Source of the DNA: Akkermansia muciniphila
Lineage (GTDB): Bacteria; Verrucomicrobiota; Verrucomicrobiia; Verrucomicrobiales; Akkermansiaceae
DNA length: 64,000 nucleotides
Direction: 5' to 3'
NCBI RefSeq assembly: GCF_018709685.1
Contig: NZ_JABDHQ010000008.1
Coordinates: forward strand, 1-64,000
Shown: positions 7,826-18,837 of the stretch, in pieces
Numbering within the stretch: position 1 is the first letter of the stretch
Layout: every line of letters begins with the position of its first letter
Notes under the pieces: generated by a model
Databases searched by the model: none
Seen by the model: only the letters and a program-made list of their open reading frames with translations
Told to the model about the DNA's origin: nothing
Position numbers and translations under genes: made by a program

Positions 7826-10800
7826 TTACTCCGGCAGTTTAATGATCTCCCCCGTTTTCGGCTCCCGGTCCCTTAGGAAGGGATTCAGGCGGATGACTTC
7901 TCCCGCACGCTTCCCGTCCTTCAATTGGCTCTCAGCGATGGACGCCCGGGTTTCTCCGGCTTTCACCTGGTAATCCCGCACGCCATTTTCCGGCAGCGCC
8001 TGCCCGTACACCACTTTTCCGATGTCCACTACCTGCTTCCTGTCATTCAGGCGGAACATCAGCGTTTTCCGCTTTTCCTGCGGACGGGCATAGTCCGTGT
8101 ACACTTCCGCATACAGGGTCACGGGAGCCAGCATTTTCTGGGACCGGGTTCCATAGTAATGCGTCTGAATGAGATAGGGACCGGGAAGAGCCTTGCGCAC
8201 CAGGTATTCTTCCGGACCGTAGCCCTCCGTCACGTCACGGGACAAATGGCCGCCGTGAGTGGTCAGCTGATGCCTGTAATAGCATTTCTCTCCGGTGATG
8301 TCCGTGACCCAAAGGTCCATGTCAGACGCGTCCGTGTCCCAGTTGATGACCACGCGCAGATCAGCTTCCACCGGCTGGAGAAAAGCCGGGTCCAGCCCTC
8401 CGGTATCAAGCTCCACTCCGGCCGCCCTGCTCCGGCTAACGAGCCGGTTCAGTTCCACCAGCACAATTTGATCCACTCCGGTGAAGCGGCTGGACATCCG
8501 GCGTTCCAGCACCTCCCGGTACATGCCGAATGCCTTCCGGGCTTCTCCCAGTTCATCCAGCACCAGCGCCAGATCCCGGTAAGACTGGGGTTCCTCCGGA
8601 AACAGGGTTTTTACGGTTTCAAAAATGAACCTGGCCTGGCGGAGTTCCCCCATGTACCGCAGCTTGTAGCCCAGCATCCGCAGCAGGGAACGGTTTTCCA
8701 GTTCCAGCTCCGCCAGGTTGGACAGGATCTGGACGGCCAGCGCCTTGTCTCCCTTCCCGGCAAACCAGTCCGCGCAATCCATGTAAAATCCGGGGCTTTC
8801 CCCGTACTCCTCCTTAAGCTTCATGTAAACCGCAAAAGGACGGTCAGCCGCCTCCAGAGCGGCCAGATACGGAGCCTTGGAGTCCCACGCCTTCACGTTT
8901 ATCACGGGAGAAGAACCGGCGTCCCGTTCCCGGGCCTTTGAGCCATTGAAAGATTCTCCCCCTCCCAGAAACAGGGACCCTACCATGCCTTGCCTTTGCA
9001 GAGCGGGATTCTCGTTCCCCAGCAGATCCGGGGAGGCGAAATCCGGAGAACTCCCGGCTTCCTCATTAAAACTTCCGGACGCCCTGATGGCAGCACCGGA
9101 ATCTCTGGATATATTGTTACCTTGAACTATAATAGGCGCCGGGGCGGACTGCCCCGAATTTTCATTCCCCGGGGAGGACTGGACCGGACGCTCCCAGAGG
9201 GAATCAGCTTCCGCCAGCATGGCGCTCCTGCTTTCATCATAAGCCGCGGAGTAGTAGGCAGTTTTTCTGCGCTTGACGGTCTCCGCACCTCTCTTGGCCG
9301 CAACATTTCCCGGGTCTTCTTCCAATATCCTGTTAAACAGGAGAAGGGCCTTGCCGTAATCCCCCAGGTCATAAAAGCCGTAGGCCAGACGGAGGCTCCC
9401 CGCTATGTCCGCGGGCTCCCGGTCCAATTCCCTGTTCAAGTTTGCCCTTGCCTCAGTCAATTCCCCGTCACGGGCAACTTTTTCCCCCGCGGCTTTTTCA
9501 GCCCGCGCTTCTTTTTCTCGGAGGCGCTTTTCCATGACCGCGACGCCCCTCAGGGCCGTCCGGTTATTGCGCTCTTCCTTCAGTATTTTCCGGTAAATCT
9601 CCAGCGCCTCCCGGTCGTTGCCCCGGCACGTATGAATCAAGGCCTGTTTCAACCGGTCATCTTTCAGGATGCTTTCCATCTCTTCCGCATTGAAAAATTT
9701 CTTCCCGTACCATTCCTGCGTCTTTTTCCAGGAAGCAAGGCAGGCCTTCAGGCGGTTTAATTTTGCGGTCTCTTCAGCCATGTCCTCCCTTTGGCCGCGT
9801 TTCAGCATCCTCCGGTCATATTCCGAGCGCAGTTCAGGAGCGGAAGCGGGAGGGCGCACGCCGTATTTCAGGTATTGGTCCAGGGAGTCCAGCACCAGCA
9901 GGGAGGTGCCGGGCGTCACGATTCCGTATTCCATCCCCAGTTTCCCGACAGCTTCATCCCTGGCGGCGGAGGGGGCCTGGCAGAGGAGTTCCCGGAGCCT
10001 TGCCTGGGCATACAAGGCCTTCAGCATGGTTCCCGGCTCCGCTCCGGAGGCGTCCACCTCCACGGGAATGTCCACTCCGGCGACCTCCGCCGTCCCGCGG
10101 TAGGAACCCGGCTCCAGTTCCGCCAGCAGAAGAATGGAATCCGACGGCATTCCGGGGGCTTCATACCTTGAAAACGCTCCCCAGGGCATGTTTCCCCCGT
10201 CAGCGTAACGGATGGCCGCTTCCCCCCTGGCGACACGCTCCACCGCCTGCTCCGCCGTTTGGCTGGTCAGGTCAATCACGGGGATGCCTATCCGCGCGAA
10301 CGTATTAGCATCCTGGCGCGGAGTCACCATCAGGGCAAAAGTGTTAGCGGAGCTGGCCGCCCGCTTTTCCGGCACGGGGCTGAAATTGGCAAAACCATCG
10401 CTGACAACCAGGCAGTCCCGGGCACGGGAACCGGCGGCCAGCCTTTCCTGAACGGCGCTCCAGTCACAGGTGGCCCCGTCATAGTCCAGAGCCAGCAATT
10501 CGCGGGCCAGTTCGTCCATGTTGTCCGGAGTAACCGCAAACGTTTTTGAAGGCATGATCCGGTCCCGGAAGACAGTCAGGCTGATGCGGATTTGCTGCCC
10601 CGGGGTTCTGCCGCAAGCAAGGTAGCGTTTCAGAAAATCCAGGAATTTCCGGACATCCGCCCCTTTCATGGAACCGGAAGCGTCCCAAACCAGCTCTATC
10701 GCGGGCGCGGCTTCCACGGCGTTCTTTTTGTCCGCCCGCACAGGCCGGGGAATAATCACGGCGGCATAATCCCTGCCTTCAGAAGATTCCACGAATACCC

Positions 10801-11539
10801 GCGCGGCCCCGGCCTCTTTACCCTCCGCACGCGGCAGGGAGATGAACAGGTCTTCCGTCAGGGAGAGGCCGTTCCACTCCTTTTCCGCCAGAAAGGCACG
10901 GCGCCAGCCCTTGAATTCCACGTTGTCCAGCGGGGAGGAAACCACGACGGGCCTCCGGCTGCCGAATACCTCCACCCTTAGTTTGAGGGAGTCCAGCTTT
11001 TCCTTGAAATTCATCGGAAGCCGGAGAGTGGGGACGCCTCCGGCATCTACGGGAAGGACGGCGGAATAACGCAGCCGCACGGTGCGCGTGCCTCCCGCAG
11101 GGATGGGATACACGCGCGTCTTGAACATGTTGCCGCCGGACCATTCCACCAGTCCGGGATCAACCTGTTTGCGTACTTCCTCTTCAAACGCCACGCGCGC
11201 CTTCTGCCTGGGCACGGGCACGCCGTCCACCATGCGGCCGTTGATGTCCAAAGCATAACCCTGCACGGTGGCACCGGAGGGAAGCGGACATGTCAATTCC
11301 CCCTCCATCACGCGGGTGTTGGGATTATGGAAAACCAGCGTCACTTCCGTTTCCGCCAGAAAATCCATCACGCGGGATTTGATTTCCGCCCGTGAAATGG
11401 AAACGGGCCGTTCCCCCTGGCGGCACTCCACTTTCATGAAGGGCGGGGGAAGAACGGTAGAACGCAGGGAAGCCGTTTGAGCCACGGAAACGCAGCAGGC
11501 AAGAATGCACAGGCAGAAAGAACACAGTAGTTTCATCAT
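7826..11539 (-). CDS. VIT and von Willebrand A domain protein with TPRs, DUF2135 and LysM-like end
   Basis: The start at 11537-11539 ([21 protein letters not shown]) gives a signal peptide and 1237 residues; the frame is open to 11650. An export signal is clear and ILAC could be a weak lipobox. Order: VIT domain (about 38-163), vWA with MIDAS motif DASGS (about 286-290), a charged coiled-coil/TPR region, a second TPR-like block, a YfaP/DUF2135 beta-sandwich ([15 protein letters not shown], about 1053-1188) and a final 49-residue LysM-like module ([15 protein letters not shown] to GEIIKLPE). VIT-vWA proteins bind metal and partner proteins at the cell surface. The LysM-like end suggests peptidoglycan contact. 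Exact role unknown. Confidence 0.85.
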   Translation of the reverse strand: MMKLLCSFCLCILACCVSVAQTASLRSTVLPPPFMKVECRQGERPVSISRAEIKSRVMDFLAETEVTLVFHNPNTRVMEGELTCPLPSGATVQGYALDINGRMVDGVPVPRQKARVAFEEEVRKQVDPGLVEWSGGNMFKTRVYPIPAGGTRTVRLRYSAVLPVDAGGVPTLRLPMNFKEKLDSLKLRVEVFGSRRPVVVSSPLDNVEFKGWRRAFLAEKEWNGLSLTEDLFISLPRAEGKEAGAARVFVESSEGRDYAAVIIPRPVRADKKNAVEAAPAIELVWDASGSMKGADVRKFLDFLKRYLACGRTPGQQIRISLTVFRDRIMPSKTFAVTPDNMDELARELLALDYDGATCDWSAVQERLAAGSRARDCLVVSDGFANFSPVPEKRAASSANTFALMVTPRQDANTFARIGIPVIDLTSQTAEQAVERVARGEAAIRYADGGNMPWGAFSRYEAPGMPSDSILLLAELEPGSYRGTAEVAGVDIPVEVDASGAEPGTMLKALYAQARLRELLCQAPSAARDEAVGKLGMEYGIVTPGTSLLVLDSLDQYLKYGVRPPASAPELRSEYDRRMLKRGQREDMAEETAKLNRLKACLASWKKTQEWYGKKFFNAEEMESILKDDRLKQALIHTCRGNDREALEIYRKILKEERNNRTALRGVAVMEKRLREKEARAEKAAGEKVARDGELTEARANLNRELDREPADIAGSLRLAYGFYDLGDYGKALLLFNRILEEDPGNVAAKRGAETVKRRKTAYYSAAYDESRSAMLAEADSLWERPVQSSPGNENSGQSAPAPIIVQGNNISRDSGAAIRASGSFNEEAGSSPDFASPDLLGNENPALQRQGMVGSLFLGGGESFNGSKARERDAGSSPVINVKAWDSKAPYLAALEAADRPFAVYMKLKEEYGESPGFYMDCADWFAGKGDKALAVQILSNLAELELENRSLLRMLGYKLRYMGELRQARFIFETVKTLFPEEPQSYRDLALVLDELGEARKAFGMYREVLERRMSSRFTGVDQIVLVELNRLVSRSRAAGVELDTGGLDPAFLQPVEADLRVVINWDTDASDMDLWVTDITGEKCYYRHQLTTHGGHLSRDVTEGYGPEEYLVRKALPGPYLIQTHYYGTRSQKMLAPVTLYAEVYTDYARPQEKRKTLMFRLNDRKQVVDIGKVVYGQALPENGVRDYQVKAGETRASIAESQLKDGKRAGEVIRLNPFLRDREPKTGEIIKLPE

Positions 11540-11704
11540 AGGGGGGGTTGGAGTTGGGAGGGAAAGGAAAAAGCAGGTTTTTCCAATCCCCGTCTTCCTA
11601 GCATAAGAAAAAAGCCGTGGCAAGCTATTTGTTATAAACGGCTCCCGCATGTTAATCGCCAGGGTGTTGCTGCCCCGTAATTAAAGGAGCCCTCTCTTCC
11701 CCGT

Positions 11705-13000
11705 TCAGAAATGGAACCTGACGGCGGCAAACCAGGTCCAGCCGCTGAAGCACCTGGCGCCTTCCGGCGCGCCGCTGGTCGTCGTGTATTCGCCCCCTGC
11801 CATCAATTTCAGCATGTCCGGGTCTTCCGGGAAAAAGTAATAATTCAGGCCCAAGTAAAAAGAATTCATCGTGCTGACCCATTTGGGATACGTGGTCACC
11901 GCAGGAATATAACGGGCGTACATTTTCACGGCGTCACGCCCATGGGAGAGCTGGTAGCGGAACACGCCTTCCAGATGAGGGGAAAACCTGTAGGAAGGCA
12001 ATACCGCCAGGCCGTAAACATTTTCCCCCAGGGAGGTCCCCACCACGCGGAAGCCGGACATTAGCTCCGTCACCATGGAAAATTTCCCGCGGGACATGAC
12101 CCAGTCCACCGCCGCCACATCCCGGGCGCCAAGCCCGGAATAATAGGAATCCTCCGGCAGGGGGCGCCCCGCGTAATGGGTGAAGTTGTGGGCATACGTC
12201 AGCCACACACGGCTTTTCTCCCCCGGCAGAAAGCCGCGGGCGTCCAGATGGACGGAGGCCTTGGCAAAGGCGTTATCCGCCGTATTAAACCTGATTTCAT
12301 GCGCCAGGCTGTCGCTGGTGTCATTCAGGAAGACGGAAGCCTCCCATCCTACGGGCACGTCCTGACGCGGATTTTCCAGCACAATGCCCCAACTGGAAAT
12401 AGTCCCGAGCTGGTTGACCAGGCCGGACCGTTCCAGGGTCTTGAGTTCACTGGCCGTCTCCCGGAATTCCGCAGTCATTTTGGAGGTGATTTTTCCAATG
12501 CGCGCGAAGAAGGAGGGGTTGACCTTGTATTTCAGGTAGAGTTCAAAGATGCTCCAGTCCGTCTTCGTCCTTCTCCAGCGGCCATCCTCCACCTTGTACA
12601 TGCCGTCCAGCTCCCCCATGTTGGTCAGACTGTGCAGCGTCAGGCGGTTTTTGAAGAACACGGCTTCAAACCCTATCTGGAGCCGCCGCCATTCGTCTTC
12701 CCTGCCGTGCGATCCCTTGCGGAACCGGCTGGCTCCGGAAGGGGAAACCTGCGCCCCCTGGTACTGCCCCGTCAGCAGCAGCTTGAACTGGTTCAGGAAT
12801 TCCGCGTCCTTGTTGTCGTAGAGATACGGCATTTTCTTCAGACGGGAGTACAAGCCGTCCTCCGCCGGATGGGAAGGAGCCCTTACGGAAGCGCCGGGGC
12901 CCGCAGGGCCGGACGCCTGCCATGCCGAACCTTCCGCCCAGGCAGAGCCGTGCCCCCCAGCCAGCGCGATCAGGAAAAAACAGCATACGCGGGCAAACAT
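11705..13000 (-). CDS. Outer-membrane porin-like beta-barrel protein
   Basis: A 431-residue protein with a signal peptide ([16 protein letters not shown], cleavage near AWA-E) and a terminal phenylalanine (FAAVRFHF), a mark of outer-membrane barrels inserted by BamA. Alternating hydrophobic strands and aromatic-rich segments ([20 protein letters not shown]) fit a phosphate-selective or carbohydrate porin fold, but no signature fixes the substrate. It lies 87 bp downstream of ppk and on the same strand as ppk and ppx, so a link to phosphate uptake is plausible by context only. Confidence 0.7.
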   Translation of the reverse strand: MFARVCCFFLIALAGGHGSAWAEGSAWQASGPAGPGASVRAPSHPAEDGLYSRLKKMPYLYDNKDAEFLNQFKLLLTGQYQGAQVSPSGASRFRKGSHGREDEWRRLQIGFEAVFFKNRLTLHSLTNMGELDGMYKVEDGRWRRTKTDWSIFELYLKYKVNPSFFARIGKITSKMTAEFRETASELKTLERSGLVNQLGTISSWGIVLENPRQDVPVGWEASVFLNDTSDSLAHEIRFNTADNAFAKASVHLDARGFLPGEKSRVWLTYAHNFTHYAGRPLPEDSYYSGLGARDVAAVDWVMSRGKFSMVTELMSGFRVVGTSLGENVYGLAVLPSYRFSPHLEGVFRYQLSHGRDAVKMYARYIPAVTTYPKWVSTMNSFYLGLNYYFFPEDPDMLKLMAGGEYTTTSGAPEGARCFSGWTWFAAVRFHF

Positions 13001-13087
13001 GTCTCATGAAAAGACACGTTCCGGGCCGGAACCTGTTGAAGGCATGCCGGAGAATGCCGCGCAGGCTCCCCAATGCCCCGGGCCGGG

Positions 13088-15175
13088 TTAATGCGGCGTG
13101 TGAGGCTCCAGCATCTGCTGGCGTTCCCGCTCCTTGTCCTTGGCCAGTCGGCGCGCCTCCTTGGTCAGGTATTGCTGGAGACGGAACGCTTTCTGGCCCT
13201 TTTTGCGCACGATGTGCTCGGAAGTGCCGTCCGGAAGGATGCTGCACGCCTGCACGTTGTCCTTGAAACAGGCTTCCAGGACGGACTTGAGGCGGCGCGC
13301 CAGCCTTCCGTTAGTGACGGGCACCATCAGCTCCACCCTCTTGTCCAGATTGCGGGTCATCCAGTCCGCGCTGGCGATGAAGAGCTGGTGGTTGCCGCCG
13401 TGGTGGAAGAAGAAAATGCGGGCATGTTCCAGATAACGGTCCACAATGCTGACCACGCGGATCACCTTGCCGTTGGGCCGTGGGCCCGTTTTCAGGCAGC
13501 AGATGCCGCGCACATTCAGTTCAATATCCACCCCGGCATCCGCGGCCCTGTACAAGGCGTCAATGATTTCCACATCCTGAAGGCTGTTCATCTTGGCGGA
13601 GATGCGGGCGGGTTCCCCCTGCCTCGCGCGCTCCGCCTCCCCCTCAATGAGCTCAATGAGGCGCGCCTTCATCAGCACTGGGGAGGGGTACAGCTTGCGG
13701 AAGCGCATGAGCTTGGTGCGCCCCGTCACGGAGTTGAAGAACTGGGAGGCGTCCGCCCCCAGCTGGTCGTCACAGGTAAGGTAGGAGATGTCCGTGTAAA
13801 TCTTGGCGGTGGTTTCATTGTAATTTCCCGTGCCGAAGTGGCAGTAACGCCGCAGCATGCCCTGCTCCCGGCGCACCACCAGGCATATCTTGGCGTGGGT
13901 TTTAAGTCCTTTGACGCCGTAGACCACCTGCACGCCGGAACGCTGGAGCTCCTCCGCCTTTTCCAGATTGCGGGCTTCGTCAAACCGGGCCTTTAATTCC
14001 ACCAGCGCCGTCACCTGCTTGCCGCTTTCCGCCGCTTTTTTCAGGGCGGCCACAATGCGGGAGTTTTTGGCGGTGCGGTACAGCACCTGCTTGATGGCGA
14101 TCACATCCGGGTCCTCCGCGGCTTCCTCCACCAGGCGCAGGACGGGCTCAAAGCTTTCATAGGGGTGGTTGAGCAGGATGTCCCCGTTGGCGATGTTTTC
14201 AAAGATGCTGGCGGCAGGGTCCACGGAAGGGGACGGCTGTGGGGACCATTGCTCCACCTTCAGCTGGTCATTGCCGGGGGCGAAGGCCATTTCCATGAAG
14301 TCGGAAAGCATCAGGGGGCCCTTGAGGTCATAAGTTTCCTCCTTCCCCGCGCCCACGATCTGCATGATCCTGTCATGAAGGGGGGCGGGAGCGGAGGATT
14401 CAATTTCCAGTCTCACGCATTCGGAGAATTTGCGGGCCACCAGCACTTCCTCCATTTCATCCGCCAGGTCCAGGGCGTCCTCCTCCTGCACGGCAATGTC
14501 TCCATTGCGCGTAACGCGGAATACCGCCGCGGAGAGAACGGTCTCACCGGGGAAAACGGTACCTATGCATTCCCGGACCAGGTCTTCCAGCATCACGTAG
14601 CGTTCCGTTTCCGCGGAGGGAACGGGCACGCGCCGCGGCAGGCCGTCCGGCAGGGCCACCACGCTGGCGCGGACCTCACCGGTTTCATTGTCCCGCAGTT
14701 CCACGCCCATCAGCAGCTTGAGGGACGGGAGTGAGGGGGCTTCCGGAGCATCCATGTCCAGCGGCGTCAGCAGCGGGAATATCTGGTTGTTGAAATATTG
14801 TTCCAGCGTCAGCTTCTGGGACGTGCTGAGGTCCTCCATCGCCAAGGGGTTGATGCCGTTGATTTCCATCCACGGCAGGATTTCCTCATGAAACAGGCGG
14901 TACTGGTCCTCAATCATGCGGCCCACGCGGGCGCGGATGGCTTTCAGCTGGCGGGTGGGTGTGAGCCCGGAAATATCTTTCACGCGGGAACCGGAATGCC
15001 GCAGCATTTGCAGGCCTCCCACGCGCACCATGAAAAACTCGTCCAGGTTGGAGGCGGTAATAGCCAGGAACTTCAGGCGTTCCAGCAGGGGGAGGTCCGT
15101 TCTCACGGCCTGGTCCAGCACGCGCTGGTTGAATTCCAGCCAGGAGAGCTCTCTGTTGATGTATTCGTTCGACAT
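13088..15175 (-). CDS. ppk1: Polyphosphate kinase 1
   Basis: This 695-residue enzyme builds polyphosphate from ATP. It opens with INRELSWLEFNQRVLDQA, the N-terminal helical domain signature, and has the catalytic phospholipase-D-like region with GLKTHAKICLVVRRE and YCHFGTGNYNETTAKIYTD, including the autophosphorylated-histidine neighbourhood. Full length for the family. It lies 33 bp downstream of the exopolyphosphatase gene, so synthesis and breakdown of polyphosphate are coded together, followed by the porin. Confidence 0.96.
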   Translation of the reverse strand: MSNEYINRELSWLEFNQRVLDQAVRTDLPLLERLKFLAITASNLDEFFMVRVGGLQMLRHSGSRVKDISGLTPTRQLKAIRARVGRMIEDQYRLFHEEILPWMEINGINPLAMEDLSTSQKLTLEQYFNNQIFPLLTPLDMDAPEAPSLPSLKLLMGVELRDNETGEVRASVVALPDGLPRRVPVPSAETERYVMLEDLVRECIGTVFPGETVLSAAVFRVTRNGDIAVQEEDALDLADEMEEVLVARKFSECVRLEIESSAPAPLHDRIMQIVGAGKEETYDLKGPLMLSDFMEMAFAPGNDQLKVEQWSPQPSPSVDPAASIFENIANGDILLNHPYESFEPVLRLVEEAAEDPDVIAIKQVLYRTAKNSRIVAALKKAAESGKQVTALVELKARFDEARNLEKAEELQRSGVQVVYGVKGLKTHAKICLVVRREQGMLRRYCHFGTGNYNETTAKIYTDISYLTCDDQLGADASQFFNSVTGRTKLMRFRKLYPSPVLMKARLIELIEGEAERARQGEPARISAKMNSLQDVEIIDALYRAADAGVDIELNVRGICCLKTGPRPNGKVIRVVSIVDRYLEHARIFFFHHGGNHQLFIASADWMTRNLDKRVELMVPVTNGRLARRLKSVLEACFKDNVQACSILPDGTSEHIVRKKGQKAFRLQQYLTKEARRLAKDKERERQQMLEPHTPH

Positions 15176-15208
15176 GGAGAAATAAGAAATGGGAATTTGT
15201 AGAATCAG

Positions 15209-16765
15209 CTACCGCTGGGGCACCAGCACGACGTCATAACCGAAGATATCCGCAAAGAGGTCACCCTTCAGCCTCAGGGCCAGGTCTTCCACGGCGGTTT
15301 CCCGCACGCCCTGGAGCTCCAGCTCCAGCGTCCGTCCGCGGATATGCGCCCTGACTCCGTTCACGCGCTGGGCATGGCCGCGTTCCAGGGCGTCCGCCAC
15401 GCGCAGGATGGCGGCCATCTTGGCCACGCGCATGCGGTCCGTCAGCTCCAGCTCCCCGTACATGGGATCGGAATTGGCGGGCACTTCATGCCGGTGGTAG
15501 CGGGCCAGCAGGGCGATGGTTTCCACGTCGTCCCGGGAGAGGCCGAAGATTTCACTGTTCAGGATGATGTACTGGGAATGGAGCTGGTGGTCCTGCTGGC
15601 TGATGAATGACCCCACCTCATGCAGGATGGAGGCCACCTCCAGCAGCAGCCGGTCATGCTCGGAAAGGCGGTGCAGGTCCTGGAGCTGGTCAAACATTTC
15701 CATGCACAGGAGAGCCACATGCTCGCGGTGGCCCTTGTCCGCCTTGTACCTGTCCGCCAGGATGCCGGCAAAGTGGAGCACTTCCGCCTCCAGGTCCCCC
15801 GGGTGCTGTTCCGCCTGGATCAGGCTGCTTGAGAATTCCTCGTCATAGCCGCTCCCGGGAATGATCACGTCATTCAGGTGCAGGCTGCGGGCAATCATTT
15901 CCGTCATCAGCACGGCGGGCAGCAGGGAATCCACCCCGGCAAAGTCCGCCCCGTAAACGTTCATGCGCTGTTCCAGGGTGGTGCGGGACATCCTTTCCGC
16001 TTCCGCCACCAGGGCGGAACACGCCACCTTGCCTTCCGGCGTGGGGTCCAGGCGGCCGCGCAGCTGCTGCATTTCCTGGCCGATGACGATCAGGCCCGCC
16101 AGCCCCTTGACGCCGCCGTAATCCAAGCAGATCTGGTCCACCTGCCCGCGCATGTGCTCCCGCAGCAGGGAGAGTTCCGTCACATCATCCCCATATTCAA
16201 TTTCCCCCACGGCTTCACCCGTGCGGTGCGTCCCAAGCCGGTAGCAGGAATAGCGCACAATGCGCCCCTTCTGGAACAGGAGCACGCGGGTATTGCCCGG
16301 CCCCGTGTGAACCACGAGCACTTTTTTCTTGTTGAAGCCGGGGTACTGCGCCAGCGTTTCCTGCACCTTCACGTAAATGAGGCGCGTCATCTTGCCGTCG
16401 TCAATGCGGCGCCCGCGCAAGCCGTGGGCCACGTGCATGCGGTTGACGAAGACGTCCACATTATCCGCCTCGGAAATGATGTTGGAGATCATGAGGCGGA
16501 CGGAGAGCTTGCTGCCGGTCCCGTATTCCTTGAGGATTTCCAGATAGTCCCCGATGATCTGCACACAGCGGTCCATGGTGTGCCGCGAGATGCGGTGGAA
16601 CCGGAAGATGTCCCGCGCCATGGGTACGGGCTGCTGGAGGAAGTCCAGCATGCGGATCCTGTCCTGAACCACCTCAGCCACCAGCAGGCTCATGGAGCTC
16701 GGCCCCAGGTAGATCACCGCCTGCGTTGTTAATTCCGAATCCTGAGCCTGTTCACCTTGAATCAT
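15209..16765 (-). CDS. ppx: Exopolyphosphatase of the Ppx/GppA family
   Basis: About 518 residues starting at ATG 16763-16765 (MIQGEQAQDSE); an ATG at 16771 and upstream frame to 16879 are alternatives but precede the conserved core. The N-terminal actin-like ATPase fold has VIYLGPSSMSLLVAEV in place of the usual DxGSNS loop, and the C-terminal half is an HD-type helical domain (EVGSFISQQDHQLHSQYI, ARYHRHEVP). It releases phosphate from polyphosphate ends or pppGpp. Aspartate in the first phosphate loop appears replaced (YLGPSS), worth noting for activity. Upstream gap of about 165 bp may hold the ppx-ppk promoter. Confidence 0.88.
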   Translation of the reverse strand: MIQGEQAQDSELTTQAVIYLGPSSMSLLVAEVVQDRIRMLDFLQQPVPMARDIFRFHRISRHTMDRCVQIIGDYLEILKEYGTGSKLSVRLMISNIISEADNVDVFVNRMHVAHGLRGRRIDDGKMTRLIYVKVQETLAQYPGFNKKKVLVVHTGPGNTRVLLFQKGRIVRYSCYRLGTHRTGEAVGEIEYGDDVTELSLLREHMRGQVDQICLDYGGVKGLAGLIVIGQEMQQLRGRLDPTPEGKVACSALVAEAERMSRTTLEQRMNVYGADFAGVDSLLPAVLMTEMIARSLHLNDVIIPGSGYDEEFSSSLIQAEQHPGDLEAEVLHFAGILADRYKADKGHREHVALLCMEMFDQLQDLHRLSEHDRLLLEVASILHEVGSFISQQDHQLHSQYIILNSEIFGLSRDDVETIALLARYHRHEVPANSDPMYGELELTDRMRVAKMAAILRVADALERGHAQRVNGVRAHIRGRTLELELQGVRETAVEDLALRLKGDLFADIFGYDVVLVPQR

Positions 16766-16930
16766 CGCCATACCATGTGTTGTTTCCCAGCCGTGGGGCA
16801 AGAACGGGAGCGTGACAAAAACGCCATCCCCGCCCATTCCAGCAAGGGGCAGAATAAGGAATTTGCCTTTTGACGGCAAGAGATAAGCGCGGCTCCTTTT
16901 CCGGTCCGGCGGAACGGACTTGCAGAACGG

Positions 16931-18004
16931 CTATTTTCCGTAAGCTCCCAGCAGGGGGACCAGGCGCGGGGCAAACCTTTTCATGCAGAAGAAGAGCCCC
17001 GCCAGCACGGCAAAGATGACAGGCACCAGGCAGAGCCAGAGAACGTCCCAGGCCTCCCCCCTCCAAGTAATCCACCCGCTTTCACGCAGCAGGATAATGA
17101 CAATGTAATGCGTGCCGAAGATGAAGAAGCACGCCGGAGCCAGCCCCGCCACCCATTTGGCCGCGCGCGGAAACCATTCCGTGAACAGGATGGCCAGGGA
17201 CATCAGCCCCAGCATCCCCAGCGCAATGAGCATGGAGTTATGCTGCTCCCGGTGGCCCACCAGCCACCAGGTGAGCGCGAGCGTGGCCAGCAGGAACGGC
17301 ACCGCATACCGGCGTACGGATTCCGTCAGGAACGGAAGAGGATAACGGGATATGTACATCCCCAGCAGGAAAAAGCCCAGGCTGTTGGCAATGGGGAAGT
17401 CATGGTCCGCCAAATCCAGGGCAAAGTAGTTCAGGGAGAGCATGATGATACCCACCCAGAGCAGGTAGTTCCCCAACCGGTGCAGGAGGGGAGCCACGGC
17501 GGTATAAATGATGATGTCCCGCAGGAACCACATGGGGGCGTCCACCGGATGCCCGGCAATGCCCAGAGCGCGGCCGAACGCCGCCAGGGCGGGCCAGAAG
17601 CCGCTGCCCGGCTCTCCCTTCAGCCACGCATACATGGGCTGGTAGGACGCATAGTATTCATGCAGGGGGGACCAGCCGATCAGGACGGCCGCCGCCAGCC
17701 CCCATACCAGGTACGGACGGAACAGGAACCAGCTGCGCTTCCACAGGAAGAGGCTGCCGCCATCCAGCGGCCCGAATGCGCCCCGCCCTACAAAGTAACC
17801 CGCCACCAGCAGGAAGAAGGGGGTGCGCGAGGCCAAGAATTCCGCCCATATCCACCGATACAGCTCCGCCGAATAGAAAGCCATGTGATTGGCAATAATC
17901 AGCATGCACGCCACCACGCGGGCCACATCCACCCATACCATCCGGTGAGTGGCCGTTTTCTCCAGGATCACGGGATCGGGAACATGGGCGTCCGGCGGCG
18001 TCAT
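16931..18004 (-). CDS. Membrane acyltransferase family 3 protein
   Basis: A 357-residue integral membrane protein with about ten hydrophobic helices and the family signature WVDVARVVACMLIIANHMAF, including the conserved catalytic-type histidine in ANHM, then SRTPFFLLVAGYFVGRG. Such enzymes O-acetylate or otherwise acylate sugars of surface glycans. The ATG at 18002-18004 is chosen; the frame also reaches a TTG at 18040 overlapping the end of map. It may modify the glycans made by the nearby glycosyltransferases, but there is no direct evidence. Confidence 0.88.
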   Translation of the reverse strand: MTPPDAHVPDPVILEKTATHRMVWVDVARVVACMLIIANHMAFYSAELYRWIWAEFLASRTPFFLLVAGYFVGRGAFGPLDGGSLFLWKRSWFLFRPYLVWGLAAAVLIGWSPLHEYYASYQPMYAWLKGEPGSGFWPALAAFGRALGIAGHPVDAPMWFLRDIIIYTAVAPLLHRLGNYLLWVGIIMLSLNYFALDLADHDFPIANSLGFFLLGMYISRYPLPFLTESVRRYAVPFLLATLALTWWLVGHREQHNSMLIALGMLGLMSLAILFTEWFPRAAKWVAGLAPACFFIFGTHYIVIILLRESGWITWRGEAWDVLWLCLVPVIFAVLAGLFFCMKRFAPRLVPLLGAYGK

Positions 18005-18026
18005 TCCCTTGGGGGGGTGGAGTTGG

Positions 18027-18824
18027 TTATAAAGGAGCAATTCCGAGCTGCTCCGGCAGAGCGATGCGCGGACGCGCCGTCGTAATCAGCGGTTCCCCGT
18101 CCGTTACGATGACCGTGTGTTCAAAGTGGGCGGAGGGCTTGCCGTCCGCCGTGATGACCGTCCAGCCGTCATCCAGGATTTTAACGGACGGCCTGCCGGC
18201 ATTCACCATGGGTTCAATAGCCAGCGCCATGCCTTTTTTCAGGCGCGGAAGCTTGTAATGGGGGCGGTAGTTGGGAATCTGGGGTTCTTCATGCAGATGG
18301 CGGCCTATGCCGTGCCCTACGAAGTCCCTGACCACGGTATACCCGCGGGGGCGCACAAAGCCTTCCACTGCCGCGCAAACATCCGCCAGCAGGGCCCCGG
18401 GCCTCACCAGTTCAATGGCGCGGAACAGGGACTCCTCCGTCACGGCCAGCAGCCGCAGCTTTTCCGGGTCTACCATGCCCACCGGCACGGTCATGGCGTT
18501 GTCCCCATGCCAGCCGTCCACAATGGCGCCCACGTCCAGGCTCACGATGTCCCCGTTCTGGATGCGACGGGGGCCACCGCTGCCGTGCACCACTTCCTCA
18601 TTGATGGAAATGCAAAGCTGCCCGGGAAATCCGCGGTACTGGTAGAAGGAGTTGCCTACCTTGTGCTTTTTGAAAATTTCACGCGCGATGTCGTCTATTT
18701 CCCGCGTGGTGCGGCCCGCCTGAACCTCGGCTCCGATTTCCATCAAGATTTCCGCCGTTACAGCACCGGCCTTCTGCATCTTGGCAACTTCACCGGGAGA
18801 CTTGATGTGGATTCGTTCTGCCAT
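18027..18824 (-). CDS. map: Methionine aminopeptidase type I
   Basis: A 265-residue cytosolic enzyme that removes the initiator methionine from nascent proteins. Metal-ligand segments are all visible: DVGAIVDGWHGDNAMT (two aspartates), FVGHGIGRHLHEEPQ (histidine), IEPMV (glutamate) and a final glutamate in FEHTVIV. It begins AERIHIKSPGEVAKMQKAG. It sits 13 bp after adk, in the secY-adk-map order usual for the end of spc operons. Confidence 0.97.
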   Translation of the reverse strand: MAERIHIKSPGEVAKMQKAGAVTAEILMEIGAEVQAGRTTREIDDIAREIFKKHKVGNSFYQYRGFPGQLCISINEEVVHGSGGPRRIQNGDIVSLDVGAIVDGWHGDNAMTVPVGMVDPEKLRLLAVTEESLFRAIELVRPGALLADVCAAVEGFVRPRGYTVVRDFVGHGIGRHLHEEPQIPNYRPHYKLPRLKKGMALAIEPMVNAGRPSVKILDDGWTVITADGKPSAHFEHTVIVTDGEPLITTARPRIALPEQLGIAPL

Positions 18825-18837
18825 GGGATTCTTTTTT

